Shown: in pieces, positions 15,696 to 24,897 of the stretch
Position numbering within the stretch: position 1 is the stretch's first letter
Layout: the number at the start of each line of letters is the position of its first letter
Origin: Calditrichaceae bacterium
GTDB lineage: Bacteria; Calditrichota; Calditrichia; RBG-13-44-9; J075
NCBI GenBank assembly: GCA_013360445.1
Contig: JABWBP010000048.1
Span: forward strand, 1 to 59,869
Direction: 5' to 3'
DNA: 59,869 bases
Made by a program: the position numbers and the translations under genes
The notes under the pieces: generated by a model
The model's database searches: none
What the model saw: the letters and a program-made list of their open reading frames with translations, nothing else
What the model was told of the DNA's origin: nothing

Positions 15696-17564
15696 ATGCT
15701 TTTCCGGGCAATGAGGCGCTTTGTGAGATTCGGTTCTAGGAATGATGAGACGCGGGGAAAGGCGGGGGTGCGGCGCTTGCTCTCCCGGGGCATCGTTTTC
15801 TGCCTGCTCTCCCTTCCCCTGCTTGCCCAGCCGCGCATTGTCTTGAAAGAGTTGGAGATCAAGTTCGACGCCAAAGCCGACGTCTCCGCCAAAACTTACC
15901 GGAATCAATACCAGGACCGGCTCTATACCCCCGAACTCCCTGCCGAAATTAAAACTCAACTTCTGGAAGACCTGAAGAAATCCGGGTATTTTTTCGCCGA
16001 GATCGATTCCAGCGCGCTGCGGGTGGATTCCACTCGCGGCGCGGCGTTTCTGTACTTAGGTGTGGCGACTGGCAAGCGCCTGCGGCTCAATACTGTCAAC
16101 CTGCAGAATGCCGATTCCCTCTCCCCCTCGATGCAGCGCAAAATCTCCGAACGCTGCGAGGAATACCGGGGGCGCTATTATACCGAAGTGCTGGCGAATT
16201 ATCTTTTCGAAGAAATCTTAGGCATTTTGGAAAACGCCGGGTATCCCCTGGCGCGGTTGCGCACCGGGGAATTCGAGTTCTCGGAGTCTCCCCCGGGAAC
16301 GGAATCCCCCGGGCATTCCGAATGGCTGTTGGATTTGAGCCTGGAGGCTTTGCCGGGGGACTCCGTGCAGGTGGCCTATTTGCGTTTCCCCCGGCAGAAA
16401 ACCAACCTGACTCCCTATTTGCAAAGGCTGCTGCGCTTCGAGCCGGGCCAGGGTTACGAGGAACGGCGGGTTTCCCGCTACGTGCAGACCTTGCGCCGGC
16501 AGGAATTCGTCAAGCAGGTGCAGGAGCCGGTTTTAGCAAAGGATAAAGAGGAAAAATATTTTCTGAATATCGAATTCGAGGAGACGCCATCGGTCACGTT
16601 CGACGGGATCATCGGTTATATTCCCCCCCCGGCCAACCAGGCCGAGGCAAAAGGCTATTTTACCGGCCTGATTAACATCGGGGTGCGCAACCTCTTTGGC
16701 GGGGGCCGCAAGCTGCAAGTGTTCTGGCAAAAACAGGACCGCCTCTCCGATGAGTTCCGGCTGGCCTACCGGGAACCTTTTCTTTTCGGGCTGCCCTTCC
16801 ATACCCAGTTGGGAATGAACCGCCTGGTGCGCGATACCACCTACATCGAATGGAAATACCAGGCCAATTTCGAGTTTCCGATCAACGAGGCCTTGAGCGC
16901 CTTCGTGAGCGCGGCCAGCCGCAACGTGGCCCCCGATTCCCTGGCCAGCCGCCGGCTCCGGCTGCCGCAAACCGAGAGCCTGGTTACCGAAACCGGCATC
17001 CGCTGGGATCTGCGCGACGATCTCCAAAATCCCCGCAAGGGGTTGGAGCTGCTGGTCGCCTTCAGCCTGAACCGCCAGAAAAATAAAGGGCCGGATTACC
17101 TGCTCAGCGAAGACAGCCTGAAAGAATCCCTCACTCAGCAGCGCGCCCGGGCTACTTTTGACCTCTTCATTCCCACTTTCAAACGGCAGCTGCTCGCCAA
17201 CCGTTTTCACGCGGAGCTGGTGGAAAGCCGCGGCGAGGTGCTCCGCCCGCCCGACCAGGTGTGGTTTGGGGGAGCGACCACGGTGCGGGGGTTCCGGGAG
17301 GCGCAGTTTTTCGCCAAACGGGTATTCTGGGCCAATACCGAATACCGCTTCATCCTGGCCCCCCGGGCGCGGTTTTTCGTGTTCAGCGACAACGCCTATT
17401 TTATGCGCGACTATCCCGATAAAATCAATCAATGGCTGAGCAGTTACGGATTGGGACTGCGGTTCGAAGGCCCGTTAGGAATTTTCCAATTAGATTACGG
17501 GCTGGAAAAAGGAGCGCCCTTCCGGGAGGGGAAGCTGCATTTTCGGTTGATCAATGAGTTCTGA
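15696..17564 (+). CDS. Omp85/BamA-superfamily outer-membrane protein with POTRA region
   Basis: Up to 622 residues. ATG 15696 is possible, but GTG 15768 ('VRRLLSRGIVFCLLSLPLLAQ'), with AAAGG before it, gives a cleaner signal peptide. Residues ~50-320 form POTRA-like alpha/beta modules ('LLEDLKKSGYFFAEIDSSALRV', 'ILENAGYPLARL', 'YEERRVSRYVQTLRRQEFV'). The rest is a beta-barrel with 'ITPP'-like turns, 'IGVRNLFGGGRKLQVFWQK', the loop-6 'GATTVRGF' motif that is diagnostic of Omp85, and a C-terminal 'FRLINEF' closing strand. At this length, with apparently few POTRA domains, it is more like TamA or a BamA paralogue than the essential five-POTRA BamA. It stands alone on the plus strand. Confidence 0.85.
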   Translation: MLFRAMRRFVRFGSRNDETRGKAGVRRLLSRGIVFCLLSLPLLAQPRIVLKELEIKFDAKADVSAKTYRNQYQDRLYTPELPAEIKTQLLEDLKKSGYFFAEIDSSALRVDSTRGAAFLYLGVATGKRLRLNTVNLQNADSLSPSMQRKISERCEEYRGRYYTEVLANYLFEEILGILENAGYPLARLRTGEFEFSESPPGTESPGHSEWLLDLSLEALPGDSVQVAYLRFPRQKTNLTPYLQRLLRFEPGQGYEERRVSRYVQTLRRQEFVKQVQEPVLAKDKEEKYFLNIEFEETPSVTFDGIIGYIPPPANQAEAKGYFTGLINIGVRNLFGGGRKLQVFWQKQDRLSDEFRLAYREPFLFGLPFHTQLGMNRLVRDTTYIEWKYQANFEFPINEALSAFVSAASRNVAPDSLASRRLRLPQTESLVTETGIRWDLRDDLQNPRKGLELLVAFSLNRQKNKGPDYLLSEDSLKESLTQQRARATFDLFIPTFKRQLLANRFHAELVESRGEVLRPPDQVWFGGATTVRGFREAQFFAKRVFWANTEYRFILAPRARFFVFSDNAYFMRDYPDKINQWLSSYGLGLRFEGPLGIFQLDYGLEKGAPFREGKLHFRLINEF

Positions 17565-17580
17565 GGCGTTTGCCCGGAGA

Positions 17581-17693
17581 ACAGTAGGCAGTAGGCAGTG
17601 GGCAGCAGGCCATGTATAACGGGTAATTTGCCTACTGCATACTGCTTTTTGCCTACTGCTTACTACTGCCAACTGCCTGACCGCCTTTCTGGC
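17581..17693. repeat. inverted array of CAGTAGGCAGTAGGCAG words
   Basis: The left arm (from 17581) is CAGTAGGCAGTAGGCAGTGG; the right arm (to 17693) is TGCCTACTGCTTACTACTGCC and related words. It lies between the Omp85 gene and the aminotransferase gene. One frame is open across it and joins the aminotransferase, but the aminotransferase has its own strong start at 17715. Confidence 0.8.
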
Positions 17694-17714
17694 CACACAT
17701 CAGCAAGGAGAACC

Positions 17715-18929
17715 ATGCCCCACCTGCGCGACCTGTTCCTGCTCCGCCCGGAGGTGATCTACCTGAACCACGGCTCCTTTGGCGCCTGTCCCCGCCCGGT
17801 ATTTGAAGAATACCAGCGCTGGCAGTTAGAGCTGGAGCGCCAGCCCCTGGAATTCTTAGGCCGGCGCTTCGCCGCGCTGATGAAGGAGGCTCGCCGGGAG
17901 TTAGCCGCCTTCCTGAATACCGGCAGCGAGAACCTGATTTTCGTTCCCAACGCCACCACCGGGCTGAACATGGTCGCCCGCTCCCTGCGCCTGCAACCGG
18001 GAGACGAAATCCTCTCCAACGACCATGAATACGGGGCCATGCACCGCATGTGGGAATTCATTTGCCGCCGGCGGGGGTGCCGCTACATTTGCCGGAGCAT
18101 TCCGCTGCCGGTGGAATCCCCGGGGCAATTCATTGAAACGCTCTGGCAAGGAGTAACCCCGCGCACCCGCGCGCTCTTCCTCAGCCATATTACCTCTCCA
18201 ACCGCGCTGATTTTCCCGGTGAAGGAGATCGCACGGCGCGCCCGTGCGGAAGGAATCCTCACCGTCATCGACGGGGCGCACGGGCCGGGGCAGATTGAGG
18301 TCGATTTGGAAGCGTCAGGAGCGGATTTCTACGCCGGGAACTGCCACAAATGGCTGATGTCGCCCAAGGGGGCGGCTTTCCTCTACGCGCGCCCGGAATG
18401 CCAGGAAATGATCGATCCGTTGGTGGTGAGCTGGGGGGATAAATCCCTGCCCGGCAGCAGCCGCTTCATTCAGGAGCATGAATTTCAAGGCTCCCGCGAC
18501 ATCGCCGCCTACCTGAGCGTGCCCGCCGCGATCCGTTTTCGCCGGGAGCACCACTGGCCGGAAGTGCAGCGCCGCTGCCACGAGCTGGCGCTGCTGGCTT
18601 ACCGGGAAGTTCCCCGCATTACCGGCCTGCCCTCGCTCTCCCCACCTCCGGACCCCGGAACGCCGGGGTGGTTTTATCAAATGGTTGCCTTTCCCCTGCC
18701 CCCTTGCGACGGCGAGGCGCTCCAGAAACGGTTGTATGAAGAGTTCCGGGTGGAAATACCGGTATTCGAACACCAGGGCCGCTCCCTGGTGCGCATTTCC
18801 GTGCAGGGTTACAATACCCGGGAGGATGTGGAAGCATTTTTGGAGGCGCTGGGGTGCATAGAGCATGGCGCAGAGCGCAAGGTGCAAGACGCAAAGCGCG
18901 AGAAACAGGTTACGAATGATCTGGTGTAG
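17715..18929 (+). CDS. class V aminotransferase, isopenicillin-N-epimerase/cysteine-desulfurase-like
   Basis: 404 residues from ATG 17715, which follows AAGGAGAACC. PLP fold-type I signatures are clear: 'YLNHGSFGACP' at ~16-26, 'LIFVPNATTGLNMVARSL' (phosphate-binding), 'TVIDGAHGPGQIEVDL' with the cofactor Asp at 186, and 'YAGNCHKWLMSPKGAAFLY' with the Schiff-base Lys at 212. The C-terminal domain carries 'LVRISVQGYNTREDVEAFLEAL'. The NCHKW-type site places it with isopenicillin-N-epimerase-like or selenocysteine-lyase-like members; substrate is unknown. The last ~25 residues after 'LEALG' are encoded by a repeat (18853-18980) and look like an added tail. Confidence 0.88.
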   Translation: MPHLRDLFLLRPEVIYLNHGSFGACPRPVFEEYQRWQLELERQPLEFLGRRFAALMKEARRELAAFLNTGSENLIFVPNATTGLNMVARSLRLQPGDEILSNDHEYGAMHRMWEFICRRRGCRYICRSIPLPVESPGQFIETLWQGVTPRTRALFLSHITSPTALIFPVKEIARRARAEGILTVIDGAHGPGQIEVDLEASGADFYAGNCHKWLMSPKGAAFLYARPECQEMIDPLVVSWGDKSLPGSSRFIQEHEFQGSRDIAAYLSVPAAIRFRREHHWPEVQRRCHELALLAYREVPRITGLPSLSPPPDPGTPGWFYQMVAFPLPPCDGEALQKRLYEEFRVEIPVFEHQGRSLVRISVQGYNTREDVEAFLEALGCIEHGAERKVQDAKREKQVTNDLV

Positions 18930-18980
18930 CCACACACCCTGCTCCATGCGCTATGCTCTCTGCGCTATGCGCCATGTGCC
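18853..18980. repeat. inverted array joining the ends of two convergent genes
   Basis: The left arm (18853-18890) contains GCATAGAGCATGGCGCAGAG and the right arm (18942-18980) contains GCGCTATGCTCTCTGCGC and CGCCATGTGC. The left arm encodes the aminotransferase tail and the right arm the last residues of pgeF ('EKAHGA'). It may also stop transcription from both sides. Confidence 0.8.
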
Positions 18981-19726
18981 TTTTCAATCGTAATGAGGTT
19001 GAACAACCGTTGGGCGGTTTTGTCCCTGCGGTAGGAATAGAGCGGGATGGGCGCGCAGACGGTGCAGAAGGGGGCGACGGCGATATTTTCCGCGGGAATC
19101 TGTTGCTGCGCCAACTGGTTCAGGAGGGTTTTTTCCAGGTCGAAATACCGCGCCTGGCCGCGCCGGTGGAGAACTTCCGGGGGAAAGAAACTGCTAAATT
19201 CCGCCCCCACCCGGTAACAGCACGCTTTGATGTGCGGCGACAGCGCCGTCCGCACGGAAGCGGGATCCACCGGCCAGTGCGCGAACATCTCCTCCAACAG
19301 CCGCCCCACAATGTTCTCCCGCGCCCCGCGCCAACCGGCGTGGGCGATCCCGATCGCCGGAACCTGCGGGAAAGAGACCAGCACCGCGGCGCAGTCCGCG
19401 GTGCGGATAGTCAGAGACAGTTGCGGCAGATCCGTAAAAAAACCGTCGGTAGCGGGATATATTCCGGCCCTGCTTACCCGGCGAACCGTCGCGCCGTGTA
19501 CCTGCCGGGCGAGCGCCAATCGGGAAACCGGGATACTTTCCTGCGCCAGCCAGCGCTGCGCCTCATCGCCGATCAAATCGCGGTAGGGGTGGTAAAGGGG
19601 AGCCGACGCGGGGGCGGGGGACTTCCCGGCTAAGCTGGTAATTCCGGAAATATCCCCGTTGGAAGAGAGCGAGAGGTAGTGGATCGCTGCCGGGGAAACC
19701 TTGATGAAATCGTTCGTCTTGTTCAT
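18965..19726 (-). CDS. pgeF: peptidoglycan editing factor PgeF (YfiH/laccase-domain family)
   Basis: 253 residues. Conserved family motifs are 'LALARQVHGATV', 'TIRTADCAAVLV', 'GIAHAGWRGARENIV' and 'KACCYRVGAEF'; the His, Cys and His residues form the zinc/catalytic site. In other bacteria this enzyme removes wrongly charged L-Ser (instead of L-Ala) from UDP-MurNAc precursors; older names are polyphenol oxidase or laccase-domain protein. It follows rseP by 21 bp on the same strand and is likely co-transcribed with it. The final residues come from the repeat at 18853-18980. Confidence 0.9.
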   Translation of the reverse strand: MNKTNDFIKVSPAAIHYLSLSSNGDISGITSLAGKSPAPASAPLYHPYRDLIGDEAQRWLAQESIPVSRLALARQVHGATVRRVSRAGIYPATDGFFTDLPQLSLTIRTADCAAVLVSFPQVPAIGIAHAGWRGARENIVGRLLEEMFAHWPVDPASVRTALSPHIKACCYRVGAEFSSFFPPEVLHRRGQARYFDLEKTLLNQLAQQQIPAENIAVAPFCTVCAPIPLYSYRRDKTAQRLFNLITIEKAHGA

Positions 19727-19747
19727 CGCCGCGGTTGCGCCGGTTGG

Positions 19748-21079
19748 TCAATTGAACAGTCCCAGCAGCCGGGCGATGTCGTTGTAGAACACAAAAACCA
19801 TCAGGATCAACAAAAAGAACATCCCGATTTGCTGCACCATCATCTTGGTTTTGACGGAGAGCGGCTTTCTGCGGAAGCCTTCGATCAGGATGATCATTAA
19901 ATGCCCGCCGTCTAACGCCGGAATGGGCAGGATGTTGATCATTGCCAGCACCACGCTCAGAATGGCGATGAGGCGGAAGAGGTCCCAGATGCTTTGCCGG
20001 GCGGTATCCCCGGCTAATTTGGCAATGGCGATGGGGCCGGCCAGGGTCTCCCGGGCGGAATCTTTTCCGGAGAGAACCCGCACGAATCCGTTGATATTGG
20101 TCTGCGCCCAGAAAATGGTTTGTTGAAAACCCCGCACCATGGCCGGGAAGAAGCCGATCTGCAGGTGTTGAACCGGGCGCCCGATTCCGATCATCCCGAT
20201 TTCCTGCTCCTCGCCTTGCGCGTTTGGCACTTTTTCCGCCCGGGTGGTAATGCTTATTTGTAAAGTGTCGCCGCCGCGGAGAATCGCCAGCGCCAGGGGC
20301 TTTCCCGGCCGGGCATGGATAATTTCGGTCATCTGGTACCAATCCGTTACCGCGCTATCGTTGATAGCGATGATGCGGTCGCCGACTTGCAGTTGGGATT
20401 CGCTGGCCGGGTAACCGGGAACCAACTGCCCGATTTCCGCCGGGATGAACGGTCCCACGCCTAAGCGCTGAACGTCCTTCAATTTTAAATGATCCCAGTT
20501 CATGGCCAGGGTGAGGGTGCGGCCTTCGCGCTCGATCAGGTAGCGGGTATCCTTGCCGAAATTATTCAAGAACGCCTGGCTGACCTCCTGCCAGTGCTGC
20601 ACCGGTTTATCATTGACCTGCAAAATTTTGTCGTACTTTTGGAATCCCAGGCTGTCGGCAATCCCGCCCGGTTCCAGGTAGCCAATCGTGGTGGTGGGGT
20701 ACACCGATTCTCCCTGAATCCAGGTCATCATTCCGAAAATGCCCACGGCCAGGAAGAAATTCATGATGACCCCGGCGGTAATGATGATGACTTTTTGGTA
20801 CAGGGGTTTAGACATAAACTCATAAGGCTGGCCGGTAAGGGTGCTGGTGTCCAAGCTTTCGTCGATCATTCCGCTCAATTTGACGTAGCCCCCCAGGGGA
20901 ATCGCGGAAACGCAGTAATCCGTATCCCCGATCTGTTTGCCGAACAGGCGCGGCGGGAACCCGATGGAGAAGCGCTCCACCCGCACCCCGAATATCTTTG
21001 CAGCGATGAAGTGTCCCAATTCATGCACGAAGATCAAAACGCCTAATACCACCACAATAGCGAAGATGTATGTCAACAT
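19748..21079 (-). CDS. rseP: RIP site-2 protease RseP
   Basis: About 443 residues from ATG 21079. This intramembrane zinc metalloprotease cuts membrane-anchored anti-sigma factors and signal-peptide remnants. The zinc motif 'HELGH' is at residues 19-23 in the first membrane helix; the second half of the active site, 'NILPIPALDGGHL', is in the third of four helices. Between them are two PDZ-like domains ('GYLEPGGIADSLGF...KILQVNDKPV' and 'QLVPGYPASESQLQVGDRIIAINDSAV'). Length and layout match RseP. It is the sixth gene of the minus-strand run that begins with yebC, separated from queA by ~145 bp, and is followed closely by pgeF. No anti-sigma gene is seen nearby. Confidence 0.93.
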   Translation of the reverse strand: MLTYIFAIVVVLGVLIFVHELGHFIAAKIFGVRVERFSIGFPPRLFGKQIGDTDYCVSAIPLGGYVKLSGMIDESLDTSTLTGQPYEFMSKPLYQKVIIITAGVIMNFFLAVGIFGMMTWIQGESVYPTTTIGYLEPGGIADSLGFQKYDKILQVNDKPVQHWQEVSQAFLNNFGKDTRYLIEREGRTLTLAMNWDHLKLKDVQRLGVGPFIPAEIGQLVPGYPASESQLQVGDRIIAINDSAVTDWYQMTEIIHARPGKPLALAILRGGDTLQISITTRAEKVPNAQGEEQEIGMIGIGRPVQHLQIGFFPAMVRGFQQTIFWAQTNINGFVRVLSGKDSARETLAGPIAIAKLAGDTARQSIWDLFRLIAILSVVLAMINILPIPALDGGHLMIILIEGFRRKPLSVKTKMMVQQIGMFFLLILMVFVFYNDIARLLGLFN

Positions 21080-21224
21080 TCCCAAAACCTTTCTTTCCGT
21101 TCAATTTTGCAAAGTCGTTACTAAACCAACCATCGGTTGTTTTTTGCTCTAATTTAAAAAAATTTCACCTCGCAACCGACAGGTTTTTTATTGTTAATTG
21201 CCAATTAGCAATTCTAAAGCTTCT

Positions 21225-22298
21225 TTAAAGGATCAACATCCCATCCCCGTAACTGAAAAACCGGTAAGAGCTTTTGATCGCCTCCCGGTAGGCTTCCATC
21301 ATAAAATCGTGCTGGGTAAATGCAGACACCAGCATCAGCAGGGTAGAGCGGGGGAGGTGGAAGTTGGTGATCAGGCGATCTACCGCCCGGAACTGGTGGG
21401 GCGGATAGATGAATTTGTCGGTCCACCCCTTGCCTGCGCGCACCAGGCCGCTGCGGTCCGCCACCGTCTCCAGCACCCGGGCGCAGGTGGTTCCCACCAC
21501 CACCAACGCTTTTCCGGCTTCCCGGGTCTTGTTGATGATTTCAGCCGATTCTTCACTGATATCATAATATTCGGACTGCATCTGGTGGCGGGAAATATCG
21601 TCCACCTGCACCGGCTTGAAGGTTCCTAACCCCACGTGCAGGGTAACGGGAGCAATTTTGACCCCTTTCTCTACCAGTTGATCCAATATTTCCCGGGTGA
21701 AATGCAGCCCTGCGGTAGGGGCGGCGACCGCCCCTAATTTTTTGGCGTACACGGTCTGGTAGTACTCCCGGTCGATGTCTTCCGGCTGGCGCTTGATGTA
21801 GGGCGGCAGGGGCATCTGCCCGACTTCTTCCAGGGATTTGTAAAAATCTCCGTTGCAGTGTACTTCGATAATCCGTCCTCCGGATACGGTGTTGTCGATG
21901 ATGTCGCAAAAGAACTCTTTGCTGAACACGATTTTATTCCCTAACCGCACTTTGCGGGCCGGTTTGACCATCACTTCCCAAATGCCGTTTTCTAAGTTGC
22001 GCAGCAGGAATACCTCTACCTTTGCCCCGGTTTTATCCTTGGTGCCGACCAGGCGGGCGGGGAATACCCGGGTGTCGTTTATTACCAGGCATTCGCCGGG
22101 ATTGATGAACTCCCCCACCTCTTTGAAGCTGCGGTGCTGAATTTCCCGGGTTTGGCGGTTCAACACCATCATCCGGCTCTCTTCCCGCTTCGGCAAAGGA
22201 TACTGGGCGATCAACCCCGGGGGAAGCTCATAATCAAAATCGGAGAGCTTTAATTTCATGCTGCCGTCGTCATCAAAAAAGTTCTTGCTGAAATCCAT
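21225..22298 (-). CDS. queA: S-adenosylmethionine:tRNA ribosyltransferase-isomerase
   Basis: Transfers and isomerises the ribosyl part of SAM to make epoxyqueuosine at the wobble base of tRNAs for Tyr, His, Asn and Asp. ATG 22298, preceded by AGAGG, overlaps the end of ruvB by 26 bases. It adds ~13 residues before the canonical '[23 protein letters not shown]'; ATG 22259 is the alternative start. Family motifs are '[15 protein letters not shown]', '[12 protein letters not shown]', '[10 protein letters not shown]' and '[19 protein letters not shown]'. The ruvB-queA order with overlap is common in many phyla and implies one transcript. Confidence 0.95.
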   Translation of the reverse strand: MDFSKNFFDDDGSMKLKLSDFDYELPPGLIAQYPLPKREESRMMVLNRQTREIQHRSFKEVGEFINPGECLVINDTRVFPARLVGTKDKTGAKVEVFLLRNLENGIWEVMVKPARKVRLGNKIVFSKEFFCDIIDNTVSGGRIIEVHCNGDFYKSLEEVGQMPLPPYIKRQPEDIDREYYQTVYAKKLGAVAAPTAGLHFTREILDQLVEKGVKIAPVTLHVGLGTFKPVQVDDISRHQMQSEYYDISEESAEIINKTREAGKALVVVGTTCARVLETVADRSGLVRAGKGWTDKFIYPPHQFRAVDRLITNFHLPRSTLLMLVSAFTQHDFMMEAYREAIKSSYRFFSYGDGMLIL

Positions 22299-23313
22299 GA
22301 TTCCTCTGCCTGTAATTAAAATGTTCATACGCTAAGGGCGTGGCCACGCGCCCGCGCGGGGTTCGCTTGATAAATCCCTCTTGAATCAAATAGGGTTCGT
22401 AGATTTCTTCGATAGTTTCGCTCTCTTCACTGACCGCCACCGCAATGGTATTGATCCCTACCGGGCCGCCGTTATATTTCTCGATGATGGTGCGGATGAT
22501 GCGCTTGTCCATCTCATCCAGCCCTAACTCGTCCACTTCTAACATTTGCAGGGCCTGGTCGGCCACTTCCCGGGTAATGTTCCCCTCCGCTTTCACCTGG
22601 GCGAAGTCGCGGGTGCGGCGCAGCAGGCGATTGGCCACCCGGGGCGTTCCCCGGGAGCGCCGGGCAATCTCCATGGCCCCGTCTTCATCCACCGCCACGT
22701 TCAACAGCCGGGCGGAGCGCATAATAATATGGTAGAGATCCTCCGCGCGGTAATAATCGAGCCGCAACACCACCCCGAAGCGCGCGCGCATGGGCGCGGT
22801 GAGCAGGCCGGCGCGGGTGGTTGCGCCCACCAGGGTAAATTTGGGGAGGTTGATTTGGATGCTGCGGGCGTTGGCCCCGCGGTCGATCATAATGTCCAAT
22901 TTGTAATCTTCCATGGCGGAGTAGAGGTACTCTTCCACCACGTTGTTGAGGCGATGGATTTCGTCGATGAACAGAACGTCGCGCTCCTGGAGATTGGTGA
23001 GCAGCCCCGCCAGGTCGCCGGCCTTGTCCAACACCGGGCCGGAGGTGGTTTTGATGTCCACCGCCAACTCATGCGCCACGATGTAAGCTAACGTGGTTTT
23101 TCCCAATCCCGGCGGGCCGTACAGCAGCACGTGGTCCAGCGCCTCCCCGCGCTGCCGCGCCGCTTCGATGAACACCTTCAGGTTTTCCACCACTTTGGCC
23201 TGGCCGACGAAATCATCGAACGCGGAGGGGCGCAGGGCGGATTCGAACGCCTGGTCCTCCGAAGTCGGGAAGGGATCGATCGCGTTCTGGCGTTTTAGTT
23301 TTTCTTTTGCCAT
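22273..23313 (-). CDS. ruvB: Holliday junction branch-migration helicase subunit RuvB
   Basis: 346 residues. This AAA+ ATPase drives branch migration with RuvA. Walker A 'GPPGLGKT' is at 66-73, Walker B 'FIDEIHRL' at ~115, sensor '[19 protein letters not shown]' at ~155-175, and the C-terminal winged helix contains '[15 protein letters not shown]' and '[17 protein letters not shown]'. It lies 67 bp after ruvA and overlaps queA. Confidence 0.97.
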   Translation of the reverse strand: MAKEKLKRQNAIDPFPTSEDQAFESALRPSAFDDFVGQAKVVENLKVFIEAARQRGEALDHVLLYGPPGLGKTTLAYIVAHELAVDIKTTSGPVLDKAGDLAGLLTNLQERDVLFIDEIHRLNNVVEEYLYSAMEDYKLDIMIDRGANARSIQINLPKFTLVGATTRAGLLTAPMRARFGVVLRLDYYRAEDLYHIIMRSARLLNVAVDEDGAMEIARRSRGTPRVANRLLRRTRDFAQVKAEGNITREVADQALQMLEVDELGLDEMDKRIIRTIIEKYNGGPVGINTIAVAVSEESETIEEIYEPYLIQEGFIKRTPRGRVATPLAYEHFNYRQRNHGFQQELF

Positions 23314-23380
23314 TTTAAGTATTGGTTGTGAACCACGAATTACACGAATTTCCCTAATTTTTTAGGGCAAGCGCGGTTAT

Positions 23381-23989
23381 TTACACCTCTTTAAAAGCCT
23401 CTTTGATCAATTCTTCCAGGGAAATTTCATCCCCCAGCCGGCGCACCACCTTGTCGATAGCGGCTTGCGCTTCCTGCTGCTTGTACCCCAGCGAGGTGAG
23501 GGCCAGGATCGCCTCGTTGACTTTAGAACGCTGCTGCTGAGATACCACGGATATCGCCGATAGTTGTTCGATATCCTTTTGTTTCTGGATTTTTTCTTTC
23601 AGCTCCAGGATCAACCGCTGGGCGGTTTTTCGCCCCACCCCGGGGATGCGGGTCAACATGGCCACGTCTTCCCGGGCGATGGCGGCGCGCAATTCCGCGC
23701 TGCTGCTGCCGGAGAGCACCGCGATGGCGATCCGCGGGCCGATCCCGGAAATAGAAATCAGCATTTGGAACATTACCCGTTCGGCGGCCTCATAAAATCC
23801 GAAAAGCTGCAGGGCGTCTTCCCGCACGTGAAGATAGGTGTGCATGGGAACGAAGGCATTTTCCGGGTATTTTTCAAGCTGCTGAAAGGTGTTCAGGGAG
23901 ATGTGCAGCCCGTACCCCACCCCCTGGCAATCTACCACACAATAGGTAGGCGATTTTTCGATGAGCTTTCCGTAAATGCGATCAATCAT
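23381..23989 (-). CDS. ruvA: Holliday junction DNA helicase subunit RuvA
   Basis: 202 residues starting at 'MIDRIYGKLIEKSP' (23989); upstream in-frame codons belong to a repeat. It has an N-terminal OB fold ('YCVVDCQGVGYGLHI'), two helix-hairpin-helix motifs ('SISGIGPRIAIAVL', 'RIPGVGRKTAQRLILEL') and a flexible linker leading to the RuvB-binding domain III ('AILALTSLGYKQQEAQAAI'). Length is typical. It is separated from ruvC by a 225-bp palindromic element (24017-24241). Confidence 0.96.
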   Translation of the reverse strand: MIDRIYGKLIEKSPTYCVVDCQGVGYGLHISLNTFQQLEKYPENAFVPMHTYLHVREDALQLFGFYEAAERVMFQMLISISGIGPRIAIAVLSGSSSAELRAAIAREDVAMLTRIPGVGRKTAQRLILELKEKIQKQKDIEQLSAISVVSQQQRSKVNEAILALTSLGYKQQEAQAAIDKVVRRLGDEISLEELIKEAFKEV

Positions 23990-24016
23990 CCGTTGCGATT
24001 CAAGGTTTAGGAGTTG

Positions 24017-24241
24017 AAGGTATAAGGGTATAGAGTGTACTATCACGTAGTCTTTGACAATTCCTTCGCCAGGAGGCAGAGCTTCCCCAATTGCGTTGCG
24101 ATGCAGAGCATCGCAACGAGTTGCCCGCCCCTGGCGTCACGATGCTCTGCATCGTGACGCCAGGGGCGGGAAGCTCTGCTTCCCATTCATTCCGGCAATT
24201 GTCAAAGTCCACGTGATAAGACGCCTTATACCCCTATACCT
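24017..24241. repeat. 225-bp palindromic element with ~48-bp imperfect terminal inverted repeats
   Basis: Outer arms 24017-24065 and 24194-24241 are inverted copies (AAGGTATAAGGGTATAG... against its complement). The core has two tight hairpins: an 11-bp perfect stem at 24094-24118 with loop AGA, and a 22-bp perfect stem at 24124-24170 with loop TCT. The right outer arm ends at the ruvC stop codon. It sits between ruvC and ruvA within what looks like one operon. Confidence 0.85.
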
Positions 24242-24741
24242 TAGCGCCTTGAAGCTTTCAGCCCGCGGAACTTCAGGCGGTGAAAGTGGCACAGGGCGAC
24301 CGCCAGCGCGTCCGCGGCGTCCTGGGGGCGGGGCAGTTCCGGGAGGCCTAACAGGTTTTTCACCATGGCCTGCACCTGCTGCTTGGAGGCCGCGCCGGAG
24401 CCGGCGGTGGACATTTTGATCTCCCGCGCGGCGTATTCAAAGATTTCAACGTTCGACTGCTGCACCGCTAACATCGCCACCCCCCGGGCGTGGCCCATCA
24501 CAATCGCGGTGTTGACATTTTCATGGAAAAAGACTTCCTCGATGGCGCAGTGCGCCGGGCGGTGCTGGCTCACCACCGCGCGAATCTCCCGGTAAATTTT
24601 CTCTAACTTCTCCGCAATGCCGGCATCTTTGGAGCGATTGTAAATACCCCCGTAGGCGCGGCAGCGGGCTTTATGGTCCACCACTTCGATAATGCCATAA
24701 CCGGTAACGCTCAAGCCGGGGTCGATTCCTAAAATGATCAT
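24241..24741 (-). CDS. ruvC: Holliday junction resolvase RuvC
   Basis: 166 residues, RNase H-like fold. Catalytic acidic residues are in 'LGIDPGLSVTGYGII' (Asp 7), 'CAIEEVFFHENV' (Glu ~68) and the C-terminal 'PQDAADALAVALCH'. It cuts Holliday junctions delivered by RuvAB. It is preceded by yebC with a repeat-filled gap, in the usual yebC-ruvC-ruvA-ruvB order. Confidence 0.96.
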   Translation of the reverse strand: MIILGIDPGLSVTGYGIIEVVDHKARCRAYGGIYNRSKDAGIAEKLEKIYREIRAVVSQHRPAHCAIEEVFFHENVNTAIVMGHARGVAMLAVQQSNVEIFEYAAREIKMSTAGSGAASKQQVQAMVKNLLGLPELPRPQDAADALAVALCHFHRLKFRGLKASRR

Positions 24742-24770
24742 CGGTTCAAAGATTGGAAGTGCGGGGGTTT

Positions 24771-24897
24771 TTTAGTGTTCAAGTGTTTTAGTGTTTTAGT
24801 GTTCAGGTGTTCAGGTGTCATCGTTTTTAACTGAGGGTTTGCCGGGATACGCTGATTCACTAAAACACTATAACACTTGAACACTATAACACCGTTT
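24771..24897. repeat. second inverted array of AGTGTTCAAGTGTTTTAGTG words
   Basis: The left arm (from ~24771) is a run of TTAGTGTTCAAGTGTTTTAG-like words; the right arm (24859-24897) is CACTAAAACACTATAACACT and so on. It fills the yebC-ruvC gap, with the same family as 6492-6626. Confidence 0.8.

Noticed and set aside
15696-17564. Essential BamA
   Set aside because: The Omp85 fold is clear, but the N-terminal region seems too short for five POTRA domains and no bam or lpx/skp neighbours are present; kept as a family-level call.
17598-17714. Aminotransferase start at 17598
   Set aside because: These codons lie in a CAGTAGG repeat array with no ribosome-binding site, while ATG 17715 has AAGGAG and begins the family-typical sequence.
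18965-19726. Multicopper laccase
   Set aside because: The protein has the YfiH/PgeF motifs and length and none of the cupredoxin copper sites.
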